From positions 27,318,431-27,382,430 of the forward strand of contig CM036247.1 in NCBI GenBank assembly GCA_020698575.1: DNA of 64,000 nucleotides, written 5' to 3'. A program made the position numbers and the translations under genes. Below are positions 12,151 to 22,958 of the stretch, one piece after another. Position 1 is the stretch's first letter; each line of letters begins with the position of its first letter. Source of the DNA: Bostrychus sinensis. Its lineage: Eukaryota > Chordata > Actinopteri > Gobiiformes > Eleotridae. The notes beneath the pieces are model-generated. The model saw only the letters and a list, made by a program, of their open reading frames with translations, had not been told where the DNA came from and made no database searches.

Positions 12151-13759
12151 AACAATATTTGGCCTATTCCTATTTCCTGAAAATTTCCTTAGAACATAGC
12201 CATTACTTTTTGACTTCTTGCTAGCCGACAAACAAACCAAGAAATATAAATCCTTGCACTTACTTATTTTTGTATGCTTCTGTATTCCTCATAACAATAA
12301 CAAAATAATCTATTATGACAATGGCCATTTATACTCATCAGAAGAAGTACTATTTCCTGTTGGATTGCAGGGAGACTCTTAGTGGCCTGGGTTGAACTCC
12401 ACATTGCAGCCTGCCTTCCACCTCATTTATGCATTTCTATAACACCACACAGATGTATTTCTCAATTCGGCCCTTTTGTATCCAATTGGCAGTGATACTT
12501 TACTTTAGAACCCATTCATTATAGGGCTATATGTATGTAGCACACACAGCCTCTATAGCCTTGATATTTAACAGAACTGAAAAGCTTGTGTGTGTGTGAG
12601 AATGGGGGAAATACGGGATTAAAAATGTGACCTCAATTTGACACCACACCACCGGTATTGTGTGGGCCGGACAAAAATCGCCGCATGTGCAGTTATTTTT
12701 GAGACCTTTAATAGTAGAAGGCTCATAAGAAAAGCTGTTAGCCAGGTAGCTCCAGCGGGTAATGAACTTGTCAGCTCAGAGGTTTTAGTGTTTTGTTGGT
12801 TTTTTGTTATTATTCAATTCAGCACCTCAGTCGCTCTTCTAGCACAAGTGATTTTTCTAGTGTGTGCATGGCCAGGAACACATTTCAGCTTTTCCCGCTG
12901 GGCCAAGGGTATTGCCTCTCATTCAAAATAAATAATCTGCCCCATTATAGTTTAGCTGTGTACTCCCACATATGCTAAGCAGCCAGCATGTGTAAAAACA
13001 AGAGAATTTTTTGGCTTTTTTTTTTTTTTTTTAATACTGCAGGAGTATTATAGACTAAGATGCACACTTGAGGTTAGGCTACTATGAGCAGCTCTGCCTC
13101 AGTCCTTTTTTTACTTTATAGTTTAGTTCTTGAGTGTTTCATTTGGTAGTGAGAAAATGCCATAGGCTCAGGTAGCATACATATTGTGTGTGAGGTGGGA
13201 ACTTTTTATGATTCCCTACTTTCCCTACTGAAAAGTATGCTTGCCTGAGGTAGCAGAAGTAAGGCATATGTAAAACGATGTTTCATAATACCAGAAGTGT
13301 ATGTCTGTGATTACTGAAGACAGATCTACAACATCAAAACATCATAAAGAGAGAATGCATCCATGTTTTTCTTGTTTTAATGAGCACAACTTGGACTGAA
13401 TGTTCCTATGGGGAAAGCTGCACAGTATGAGAAAAAACCATGCCATAGTATCAAAACAATCATCAGTATTAAAGGGCAATCTTTACTGTATATTAGCCCA
13501 TGTATAACTTTGCTTGTTTCTTCTCTATTTTGCTTTATTTTCCTCTACAGACCTTCCTCTACATTTTGGAGTAAAGCACTATTATAAATACACACAAGCC
13601 TAGTTGACTCCTATTGTGATCCCTCGTTCAGCTTTACTTTAATTTTCCCCTCTGCGGAACTGTAGAAAGTTTTTTTCTGCCATCTGGCCTCTGTGCCATG
13701 TCAAAAATCAAGAAATAAAGCCATCATTAGTTTGTTGTTTTGCTGCTTTCTTGCGAGAC
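12151..13759. other. No gene recognised
   Basis: Positions 12590-12980 are less AT-rich and could be a conserved non-coding block. A T-run lies at about 13017-13032. No repeat with defined ends was seen. Confidence 0.35.
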
Positions 13760-14380
13760 CCGAGACTTCCCTGTCACCTGCTTGTCCTGTTATGGGTCAT
13801 GGGGCTGTAGTCTATGTTTTGTGCATGAGGCAGGGTTCACCACCAGCTACTCAAATGGCCAACATCTATTCAAGCACTATGGACTGACTGAGTCACTATA
13901 TGCCACCAACAAGTCTGTTTTACAACCAAAGAATGAGAGTTGAAGCCTTAAAAGTGTTCACCTCCTCTGATGCTAAAGAAAATCATCCATTTGAGACAGG
14001 TCAACATCTCCTGTATGTTCCTCAGCTTAGTGACCCTGACCAGTTAAAAGAGGAGATTCACACACATTTGTAGCTCCCTCTACAACAAAGTGCTGATTGA
14101 TTGCCAGTTCTCCACATGGTGCTGCTTTAGTGGGATGCCCGTGTCCATGTTAGGGATCAAAGTCAACGGAGGAGACAATTTATGCTGTGCAGCCTGTGTG
14201 ACCATCGCTGTGAGACTGGAGGGAGAAGTGATGTGGGAAAACAAGTTGTTACTTGGCTACGAAGATGGTACTCACAAGGAAATGCAGCTGGAAGTAGGGC
14301 TATTGAATATAGCTGGTGGAAGCCAGGTCATCCATTATTTGGCAGACTTTGAAAGGGGAAAGAGTCTAAGACACAAACAC
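13760..14380 (+). pseudogene. Possible decayed coding remnant, unidentified
   Basis: Three successive + strand stretches in different frames read like ordinary protein. The clearest runs from 14090 to about 14362 and includes VSMLGIKVNGGDN, AVRLEGEVMWENKLLLGYED and MQLEVGLLNIAGGSQ. A preceding stretch gives HLLYVPQLSDPDQLKEEIHT before a stop. An A-rich CAAA tract follows at about 14379-14412. The composition and broken frames suggest an old retrocopy or transposon protein. I do not recognise the family, and no splice sites were used. Confidence 0.3.
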
Positions 14381-14412
14381 CAAAAAACAAACAAACAAAC
14401 AAACAAAAACAA
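14379..14412. repeat. (CAAA)n A-rich tract
   Basis: Reiterated ACAAACAA units directly follow the possible coding remnant. They may be a decayed poly-A tail or a plain microsatellite. Confidence 0.7.
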
Positions 14413-14452
14413 CACTGGTACAGAGAATTTCTCAAGATTTAAATTAGTCTAA

Positions 14453-15359
14453 CTAAATGTTGCAAATGTAAACAATATGGCGTTCTTTTGATTGGGTGGT
14501 TACAGTTAGGCTGATTTATGCTGCATTGATTATATGTCAGAATTTTGGAAATCCCAACCTCCAACACAGAAAAAAAGTCCTTGAGTGCAAATCCATTCAT
14601 TCATGTTTATAAATTCGTACCTTAGAGGCCACAGGGGGGAGATTCGTGCTAGGAAATGACCAGTTCCTTCCAGGGGTTAATGCTGACACGCAGTGACAAA
14701 CAACCATCCACTTTAACATCCATTTACTATTGGCAAAAAGAATCAATAAATTGAAAATAAACTGTATTCAACATTACATCCACTCAAACTGAATGAGGTC
14801 TGTCTGATGTTTCCAGCCCTATGATTCAAAGCATTAATTAAGAAGTATATTTACACATTTACTTTTCTTCAAATCTTGGTGGAGTGTTTTTTGGCCACAT
14901 GCAAGTCTGTGACCTTTGACTTCATTGGATAATTGCTTACCTACTTTCATGTTTTACTTGGCAGTGATCCTTGAGCTGAAAATAAAATCTGAATAGAAAA
15001 TGTGGCAAACTAATGCTGTTTAGTCCTTGATGAAAGTTATTATTTTGAGCTAAAATAAACAGTGTTTAAAATCTCTACACTTGTGGCTTGAATATGTAGC
15101 AGATCAATGAGAGTCCAAGGGTGTGTTTACACCTGGAGTCTATTTCTTTTATACTTTGTCCAGATAGAGATGGTTATTTCTGAAAACATTTTCTTTTATG
15201 TGCATTTTGGCCTTCAATACACAGGCAAATGGTGTTTAAAATCACAAAAAAATGCACTCAGTCCTGTTAAGATAAAGACTTTCTGGAACTAATATATCCG
15301 TGTTTGATTGTTGAGCAGGCAGCAGTATAGCTCCTTGATTTACAACTTATATAGCTTAT
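14453..15359. other. No gene recognised
   Basis: AT-rich sequence without paired inverted ends, coding similarity or known repeat blocks. Confidence 0.35.
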
Positions 15360-15500
15360 CGTTCCAGCCATAAGTTGTCACAAACCAGTGTAGTCCCAGT
15401 TCCCAGCCCAGATAACCAGAGAGAGGTGCATCAGGAAGAGCATCTGGCATAAGCACTATGCCAAATCAATACGTGGATCACAGCCCAGTAGACGATTTGT
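15360..15500 (+). repeat. SINE-like repeat, family C, plus copy
   Basis: Ordered blocks: AGCCATAAGTTGTCACAAAC, CAGTGTAGTCCCAGTTCCCA, GTGCATCAGGAAGAGCATCT, and TATGCCAAATCAATACGTGG. The copies at 28637 and 38033 share these. It resembles a widespread fish short repeat, and a family name is not assigned. Confidence 0.7.
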
Positions 15501-15781
15501 TATGATGGAAAGAAGTAGTAGTATTTAACACATGTAGGAACATCTCTGTCATTGCAAAGTTAATCAGAATGTTGTGCTTGTGTACCAGCACCGTAGTTGT
15601 CTCGGGAACTTTGGAGAAAGTTTGTATTTGTTTTGCATGTCTTGACATGTGTAATAAAATGCCCATTAAAATAAATTAATACATTGTTAATTTTAAAAAA
15701 AGCATGACAATGGACTGCACCTAAGAGCAACTGTTCACTTTAATGATCTAGTACATGGCAATAGTGAATACATAAAACATA

Positions 15782-16280
15782 AACTATATTTCTAAAAGTA
15801 TTCGCTCACCCACCCAAATCACTAAATTTGTGTTATGGTATGGGGTTGTTTTTAAGAGTTGGACTTGGCCCCTTAGTTCCAATGAAAGGAACTCTGAATG
15901 CTTCAGCACCAAGAGATTTTGGACAGTTCTATGCTCCCAGCTTTGTGGGAACAGTTTGGGGATGGCCACTTTCTGTTCCAACATGACTACGCCAGTGAAC
16001 AAAGCACGGTCCATAAAGACATGGATGAGTGAGTTTGGTGTGGAAGAACTTGAATGGGCTGCACAGAGTCCTGACCTCAACCTGATAGAACACCTTTGGG
16101 ATGAATTAGAGAGAAGATTGCGAGCCAGGCTTTCTTGTCCAACATTAGTGTCTGACGTTGGACAAGAAAGATACAAAGGGTGGGCCATGTCTTATTAAAC
16201 CCTATGGATTAATAATGGGATGTCACTTAAGTTCATATGTGTGTAAAGGCAGGTGAGCTAACACTTTTGAAAATATAGTG
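15782..16280 (+). mobile_element. Tc1-like element, internally deleted, with terminal inverted repeats
   Basis: Left end AACTATATTTCTAAAAGTAT and right end (complement) CACTATATTTTCAAAAGTGT pair over about 33 bases. TA dinucleotides flank both sides (15780-15781, 16281-16282), as for Tc1/mariner insertions. Inside, two + frames carry the C-terminal half of a Tc1 transposase, including SPDLNLIEHLWDELERRLRA, the region with the last catalytic acid. The amino-terminal DNA-binding half is missing and the remainder has frameshifts, so it cannot be active. At 499 bp it is far below the roughly 1.6 kb of intact elements. Confidence 0.93.
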
Positions 16281-16282
16281 TA

Positions 16283-17676
16283 CCTACGTTTGAGGTTCCA
16301 GTGCTGAACATGTACTAAAAAATATTTACAGTATTTCTGAATTCTATTTCTATGCCAAAATGTAAGATTCCAACCAGTAAACAATGCTATTTTTGTTGCG
16401 TCTGTAAAGCTCATTTAAAGGGCAGGAAATGTAGTTCAGGCGCTGCAAGGTTTGGAAATGTAATATAGTGTTGTAATGAAGCCACTTGACCATGTTGTCT
16501 TACTTTATGTGGATGATGTGAAATATTGGACTTGCTAATTGGGTGGAAATAAAGCAATTTGAATTTTAATATTAGTAGAAACATGCGAAACAAATTTAAT
16601 AAATAGTATTATGTTGTATAGTTAGATATGGAATTCCACATTCATTTCCAGGATGAAAAACATCCATCTGTCCATCCATCTTGGCAGACAGAAATGCATA
16701 TGAATATGAGCAATCTGCGCTGGATCAGTCTGTCCTGTTTAGTTGAGAAAAACAGCTCCTTGTAAGGCATCATCTCCTTGTCAGTGCATTTGAAAGTGTC
16801 CTCATAGGTTTGGTGACCGCTCTCTTTGGACATCTGCCAGAAGGAATCCTGCCCAATGAGAAGACACCTCAAGAATTTCAAACCATATCTTAGCAAAAAA
16901 TAATTGCATGAATGATCACCAGTACTGCTTTTTTATACTTGTGTTTTTCCTTTTTTTGCCACTGCCCACATTTGGATATTTGGAAAACATTCAATTGTGC
17001 ATGTTTCAGTGCTTCCTAACTTCAAGGACAAACTGTTATATTCTGTTTTGATTAATCTCATTTGAATAATGTGTTATTTTGGTCTCAAATTCTAGAGTGC
17101 AGAGAAATAAAAAGTGAAAGTAGACCTACTGGTTCAGGGAACAGCTGAAATGCTCATATGTTTGCTGGATTTGTGCAAGATTTTCCACACACTGCCTTTG
17201 GACTTCAAGTTGGGCTGTAATGAAACACATACTTAATGGGTTTGTTTAAAATGTCCTAATGGTGTTCTTGGTCTAGATCCAAAGATACTCAGAAAGGCAA
17301 TAGTGGAATAATTTAGACATTTAACTTTGGGCTGTGAGTTTTTCGTGAAGGACGCTGTTCTCATTAAGTGGGGTACACACTACAAGATAACAGGGCCAGT
17401 ATCAGGCTCTTGTCCTCTCCATCAAATGGATCTAGGATAGATACTAATGGCTTCTCAGTTCATCTGGTCATATCTGTTTTTAGGCAGTTAAGGGAGCATG
17501 AGGTGGATGGTAAAATTACAAAAATAATGTACTCACAAAGCTGTGCACAGTTTGACCACTTTGAGCAGTTTTGTACCAATATTGTGAAACACACAGTTAA
17601 ATGAAGCTTTGTTCAGGTTTTATTTGGGTCACTATATTGAAAAAACTTTCAGTAGCCAAAGAGTGGCCCCTACCTT
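16283..17676. other. No gene recognised
   Basis: AT-rich sequence with only short chance frames. No paired termini or known repeat blocks were found. Confidence 0.35.
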
Positions 17677-18122
17677 TGGATGGATTTGGCATCACGGACA
17701 GTATATACTGCTGTCACACTGTTGTTGGACATGTTTGTTTAGTATAATGAAAAATGTCAAAATGGAAGACTTATTTGGGGTCTAACCGTCTTTCCTCTGC
17801 CTACTAGCCAGCATTTCATATACTGATTTGCCATAAGCTTTGCAACCATTTTCATTTATCCAAGCTTGGGCCTGGCACAAAGAGTACACTGGCTTATGAG
17901 AACCTGTGGATGGATTTGGCGTCACAAACAGTTGTACATAATTCAAAAATGTGAAACAATCAAACTTTTTCTGCCATCTTTGTTTAGTGTATTAATGAGA
18001 GACTATAAAGGTTCACTTTTATGTTACTTGACAATGAAGAATATAGTTAACCTTATGAAACATGCTATCATACTGTTGTCGAACATGTTTGTTTAGTATA
18101 ATGTAAATATGTCAATATGAGA
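17677..18122 (+). repeat. Local direct duplication, second copy interrupted
   Basis: Positions 17677-17768 (TGGATGGATTTGGCATCACG, then ACACTGTTGTTGGACATGTT, TGTTTAGTATAATG) recur as two pieces at about 17905-17936 and 18056-18120. The second copy holds about 120 extra bases in the middle. No terminal repeats of a transposon were recognised. Confidence 0.65.
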
Positions 18123-18749
18123 GACAATATTTTTTTGTTATTTACTTCAGAAACAGGGATATATCTTTTTGGTGTTTCATGATTTGTTGATTTGATGATT
18201 TTTGACACTGATTAATTCTTTTATGGTTTGGCTTCACACGTTTCTTTGCACTGCCATCACCAGTACTCAGGATCCTGGCACACTGAACAGAGATCAGTGA
18301 TGGCTGCACCTGTCAGAGTTGACCCGGACAGGTAATGAGCAGGGTCCCTGGGGACGTTGACGAAGCCATTAGGCGTTCATGTGCGAAAGTGCTCGGCGTG
18401 TTGAATCTTAGCAGCCAAATTAACATTCCCTTCGCATGGCACTGAAATGTAAATATCCTGCCTTTCGCGAGGATGAGCTGGCCTCATTCTCGCTGCTCTA
18501 ATCGGCTTTGAGAAGACGCTGCAAAGTGCTTAGGAATATAACGCTCGTGCTCTGTGATAAAACAAGCAGCTTTTATTATAAACCTACAATAGTCGAGCCA
18601 TGTTTGAAAAAAAGACCTAAAATATAAGCTTTGAGCCTAGTGTGAGCAGAAAACCCAATTCCATAAAGGTGTGTAAAATGTTAATACTGTACAGAAAAGA
18701 TCAAATGATTGTCAAATCTCCTAAAACCATATTTCATTCACAATGAATC
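18123..18749. other. Non-repetitive block with raised CpG content
   Basis: Positions 18230-18600 contain many CpGs and no repeat signature, unlike the surrounding intron. It is a candidate conserved regulatory element on composition only. Confidence 0.35.
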
Positions 18750-19644
18750 TGGTGTGGAAGCTGAAAGATTTTACTGTTTCATGAAAAATAATATCTAACG
18801 TATGGTTAATAAGTTATGGCAGCAATACATCTTTAAAAAGTTGGAACTGGACAACAAAAGCCTTGAAATGTGACCACTAAAAAAAAGACAGTTTCCAAAG
18901 TGCTGCACATAAAACAATAATTAACAATAAATTACTCTATTTAGCTCCACTAGTACCCATTAAAATAATAACCAGTAAAACCAAGTAAAAGCAATACAAT
19001 AAAATAACAATATGTATAAAAAAAAAAACAATGAAATTAATAAAAACTAAACAATATAAAAGACACAGGACAATGGTTTAAAAGGAGCATTTTCAAAATA
19101 GGAATTTTGATAGAGACTACTGGATATAGATTGGATGTTCCTAATCTTCAGGCCCTCAAGTGGCACTTCATTAAAAACAGTCTATTTAGGTTTGTACTCC
19201 CAAAAATTGGATTTGTCTGACCAGAGAAGAGTTTTCAGTTTAACCTCAGTCCATTTTAATTGAGCTTTGGTCCAGAGAAGACTGCAGCCTTTCCTGTATT
19301 CACATATGGCTTCTTGTCTTCTGTGGACCATGCAGTGATTTCCAGTTCAGAATCATGATATGATGATATTAAAATGAAAATGTGATAACATGCAGTGCCA
19401 TTTGAGCAGCTGAAAATCACAAGCTTCCCATACATACTACTAATAATTCAGAATCTGTCATTTTACATGCCTTATACTCTGTCACCTTACTGACCTCTTC
19501 ATTTGTTTCAAAATGCTTCTCCAGGTGTTTTTCTAGTAGGACCTTTTATATTTACAGCCTTTTGTTACTCATGTCCCTACAACCTATTATTTTACATTAC
19601 ATTTTACACAGTGTCCCGACATTTTTTTTAGAAAATGGTTTGTA
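18750..19644 (+). mobile_element. Tc1-like relic (element with TTCCAAAAAAGTTGG-type ends)
   Basis: Blocks such as GGCAGCAATACATCTTTAAA, CTTCAGGCCCTCAAGTGGCA and TCTGACCAGAGAAGAGTTTT match a common fish Tc1-like element. The right end reads CACAGTGTCCCGACATTTTT and ends in TTTGTA. A separate insertion, with TTTCCAAAGTGCTGCACATA, appears inside at about 18895-19065. No intact frame remains. The relics at 22559 and 50460 belong to the same family. Confidence 0.7.
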
Positions 19645-21773
19645 TAAATGGCTGTCATGCTTTGGGTATGCTACTTTTTTTCACTCTGTTGTCTCATCAT
19701 TTGCAGAAGTGATGCACACAGTAGATTGATTTGCTTGTTTTGAATTAGATCATAAAAAGGGGAATAAACTTTGTGTGATTGGAATATAGACCCCAATCTG
19801 CATTTCCATGAGCCATTTGACTTTTCTGTCTCATTAAACAACTCAGACACTGTTTACAAGAGACTGTTAATATGAGCTGTCAATCTAGTGAAGTCAGACA
19901 GTGCGGCTAGTCACGAGGGAACGCTCCTCACTCGGAGTTACTTGTAAGGCATGTTGCTTTGCATCAGAAATAGACGGGTGTTTTTTAACATACACTTTAC
20001 ATTTTAGCAAGGCTGTCTCCCGGATCAGCTGTATCAAGGCTTATGTGTTGTGATGTTTTCAAAAGATGGAATAGCAATATTTCAAGGGAATAAATACATA
20101 TCATCTTCATAATCCAAAAACATGCTTTGGCATTGATTGAATAGTAGCTCTTTTAAACAAGCTTGTAACTTGTTGCAAGGGAAATGAATTGATTTAAAGA
20201 GGTTCCTTGGCGCTACACAGAAATCATTTTCATAACTGAGCATCCTGGGTTGGAATCCCACATAGGCCATGTTAGTTCATGACTCCCATATTTTAAAATC
20301 TATTCAGATTGTGCTGTTTAAAAAGGGTATGCAGTTCAACAGCTTTTTCATGTTCTTGTTCATATGGCTGACAGTTAAAGCAGAGGGCCATTCACTACAC
20401 TTTTTAACTGCAGCATACATTTTGCATGAAGGTCTAAGCTATGTTTGATTTTATTTTTGACAGTCATGGGGCAAGCTGATCTGTTACAACTCGGCACCGA
20501 TTCCAACGGCAATGCCCACAGACATTTGGAATGAAAGATGGAAAATGCATCTAAAAAAAAGATGCAGCTACAATAAGTTCTAGGAAATAGACTATATATG
20601 GTCTCCAAGGAGACCAGTCCAGTCTCAGTCAGTTTTACATCAGTTTGCATTAGTAGGGGGTGCTGCGATGTGGGACAACAGCTAAACAGAGCTGCTGTCA
20701 TTTGGTTTGTTAAGATCTGGTCATTCTCAAAAAGCATGTCCCTGCAGGGCTGCTGTAAGTGTTTGAATAATAAAGAAAAAAAGTATGTGGTGGAAAATGA
20801 TCATTTAAAATGTCCTCCTCTTGATATAATTTTCACATTTGTCAGATTGTACACTATTTGAAAGTAAATGTAAAAAACCTGTATTTGCTCAAGAACTCAT
20901 TGCAATGTATTTCAAAGATATCAGCTTAAGACCTGTGTGTGCTTTGTACCACTGGGTGGAGTAAAGAGTATGATAGTGTGAATATACATGAGCACCTTCA
21001 GTTTTGTTCAAAGTAGGTGTAGAAGTAGTTCCTTTGTCACATGACCTATCAACATGCCTTGTTACTGTTGTATAAATACAAGAGGTATTCCCTCAGCAAC
21101 ATTTGTGGAGTACTAGTAGGCTAATTCATTCTGTATGCAATAAAAAGCGCAATATCATACATAAAAAAAGTTATAAGTGAAAGTGTCATAATTTCTTTCT
21201 GTGTGAAGTGTGTAGGCACCAAATAAATTGTACCTGAAGGTCAAAACATCATTTATATTCTTCAAATTCAGAATTTAGTAGAATTTAGTTCAGTAGGTTT
21301 TATTTAATGTCCCCCGGTCTATCACATTCACTAATCCTCATGAGTACATAGACATCTACAGACCACCTTGAAGGAATAATCTCCCGTCTCCATATCTACG
21401 TTGAAAAAAAAAAAAAAAAAAAAAAAAAAGGCCCACGGCTACTATTCCAATGCATTGAGATTGGTCTTGGTCCAGACAATGTAGACGCTCTCACATGGCA
21501 GCCGTGTTCATTCCTTTTGTCCCAGAAACTAGCCAGAGGTGCCCCAAATGATCTGCCCCACAACTCCCCCCCTCATTTGTCTACATTAACTTTGCATGTG
21601 TGGTCTGTCCAGTAATAAGTGGGGCACAGTTATATATAGCTGTGCCTGCAATGACTTTGAAAAACATGGCGACTCTGTCTTCAGACCCCTGTCAGATATG
21701 TTTTCCCATGCATGAAAATGTATTTTGCATAACACATGAAACCATATTTTATTCACAATAGAACACAAATGGG
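19645..21773. other. No gene recognised; poly-A run
   Basis: Positions 19850-20000 are of higher complexity. A tRNA-like GGGTTGGAATCCC box appears near 20250 without a foldable tRNA around it. A run of about 26 A lies at 21404-21429. Frames such as 20375-20737 (-) have no recognised domain. Confidence 0.35.
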
Positions 21774-22058
21774 TGGCGGGCACAGTGGCAGAGTGGTTAG
21801 CTCTCCTGCCTCTCATGATGGGTTCAGGTACTCCAGCTTTCCAAAGCGGTGCATGTGTTATTGGTGACTCTAATTTGCCTCTATAGTGAATGAAAGTGAG
21901 ATTGAATGGTTTTCTGTCTGAGTATGTCTGTCAGTATCAGCCCTGTGCCATTGTACCAGGGGTACCCTGCCTAAAACCCATAGTTGCTGGGATAGTTTCC
22001 AGCTACCAGCAACCAAGCAGAAGAACATGAATGAATTGATGAACGGACCATAAACATA
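21774..22058 (+). repeat. SINE-like repeat, family A, plus copy
   Basis: A tRNA-like head (CAGTGGCAGAGTGGTTAGCT with a B-box-like GGGTTCAGG) is followed by TTGGTGACTCTAATTTGCC, GTCAGTATCAGCCCTGTGCC, and TTGCTGGGATAGTTTCCAGC, with an ATGAATGAATT-like end. It abuts the hAT-like element that begins at 22069. Confidence 0.75.
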
Positions 22059-22068
22059 TGCTGAAACT

Positions 22069-22553
22069 GCAGGGTTCATACACTTTTTTACCAAATATTT
22101 TACATGACTTTTCCAAATCTTTTGACTAAATTTCCAAAAGCCGAATGACTGAAATGATTTATAAATAGTATTCAGAATGTCCAGTGTGGTGCATTAGAAG
22201 TTGAGGGGAAAAAAAAAAAAAAAAAAAACAAACACATTTGGGGCTCTTCACCCAGAAATATAATATACCACTCATTTTACTGACTTATAACCTACACACC
22301 AGTGATTAAAAGATAATTATGCTTGGTAAGTTGGTTCAGAACACATTTTTTAAAGTAAATAAAGATATAAAGTAATCATTGTTGCAGGCTGGTGCAGGTT
22401 TAACTAGTAGTGGCTGAATGTTACTCAGACTGTTTCCAAAACTTTTCCAAATATTTATACCAAAATATAAAATTCCAAAACTTTTCCAGAGCCTGGAAAT
22501 TTCATTTTAAAATTCTATAACTTTTCCAGGTTTTTCCATGACTGTTTGAATCC
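22069..22553. mobile_element. Non-autonomous DNA transposon with 8-bp flanking duplication
   Basis: The left end CAGGGTTCATACACTTTTTT and right end TTTCCATGACTGTTTGAATC plus C form imperfect inverted repeats. TGAAACTG stands on both sides (22061-22068 and 22554-22561), an exact 8-bp direct repeat as made by hAT transposases. If the true end includes the next TG, the repeat shortens to 6 bp. The interior has TTTCCA-rich stretches and no coding frame. A 19-A run lies near 22210. Confidence 0.82.
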
Positions 22554-22558
22554 TGAAA

Positions 22559-22958
22559 CTGGCATATTTTACCATTTCATCAAAAATATTACCTTATTTT
22601 AAAATTGATGGCAGCAACACACCTATTGGGACAGGGGCAACAAAAGGTTAAATGGTACAAAAAAATTAGATGAAGGAGCATTTAGTAACTACTTATTGAT
22701 TGACAACTTTCTGATGGAGCAATATACATATGTTATTGTCTAGATCCACATGTTACAGTTCTTTACAATTTCAAAATATGGCTCATCTAGCCTTCTCCCA
22801 ACATAACTCAACTCAAAATGCTGCTTTAATGAAAATGAATAATAGAAAAATTTTTGAGTTTCAACACTTCACTTCATAATGTTAATGCACATATGGGATT
22901 TGCAAATAAACTTTATTTTTACTTTATTCTACAGTATCCTAACTTGAAATACGGTTTA
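22559..22958 (+). mobile_element. Tc1-like relic, same family as at 18750
   Basis: GATGGCAGCAACACACCTAT, GGGACAGGGGCAACAAAAGG and GGAGCATTTAGTAACTACTT match the 5' non-coding part of the fish Tc1-like family. The right part ends in an eroded CAGTATCCTAACTTGAAAT terminus. The transposase region is wholly deleted. Confidence 0.6.

Noticed and set aside
20240..20275. tRNA-like GGGTTGGAATCCC box
   Set aside because: No acceptor stem or A box at the right spacing, so no tRNA gene; at most a SINE fragment.
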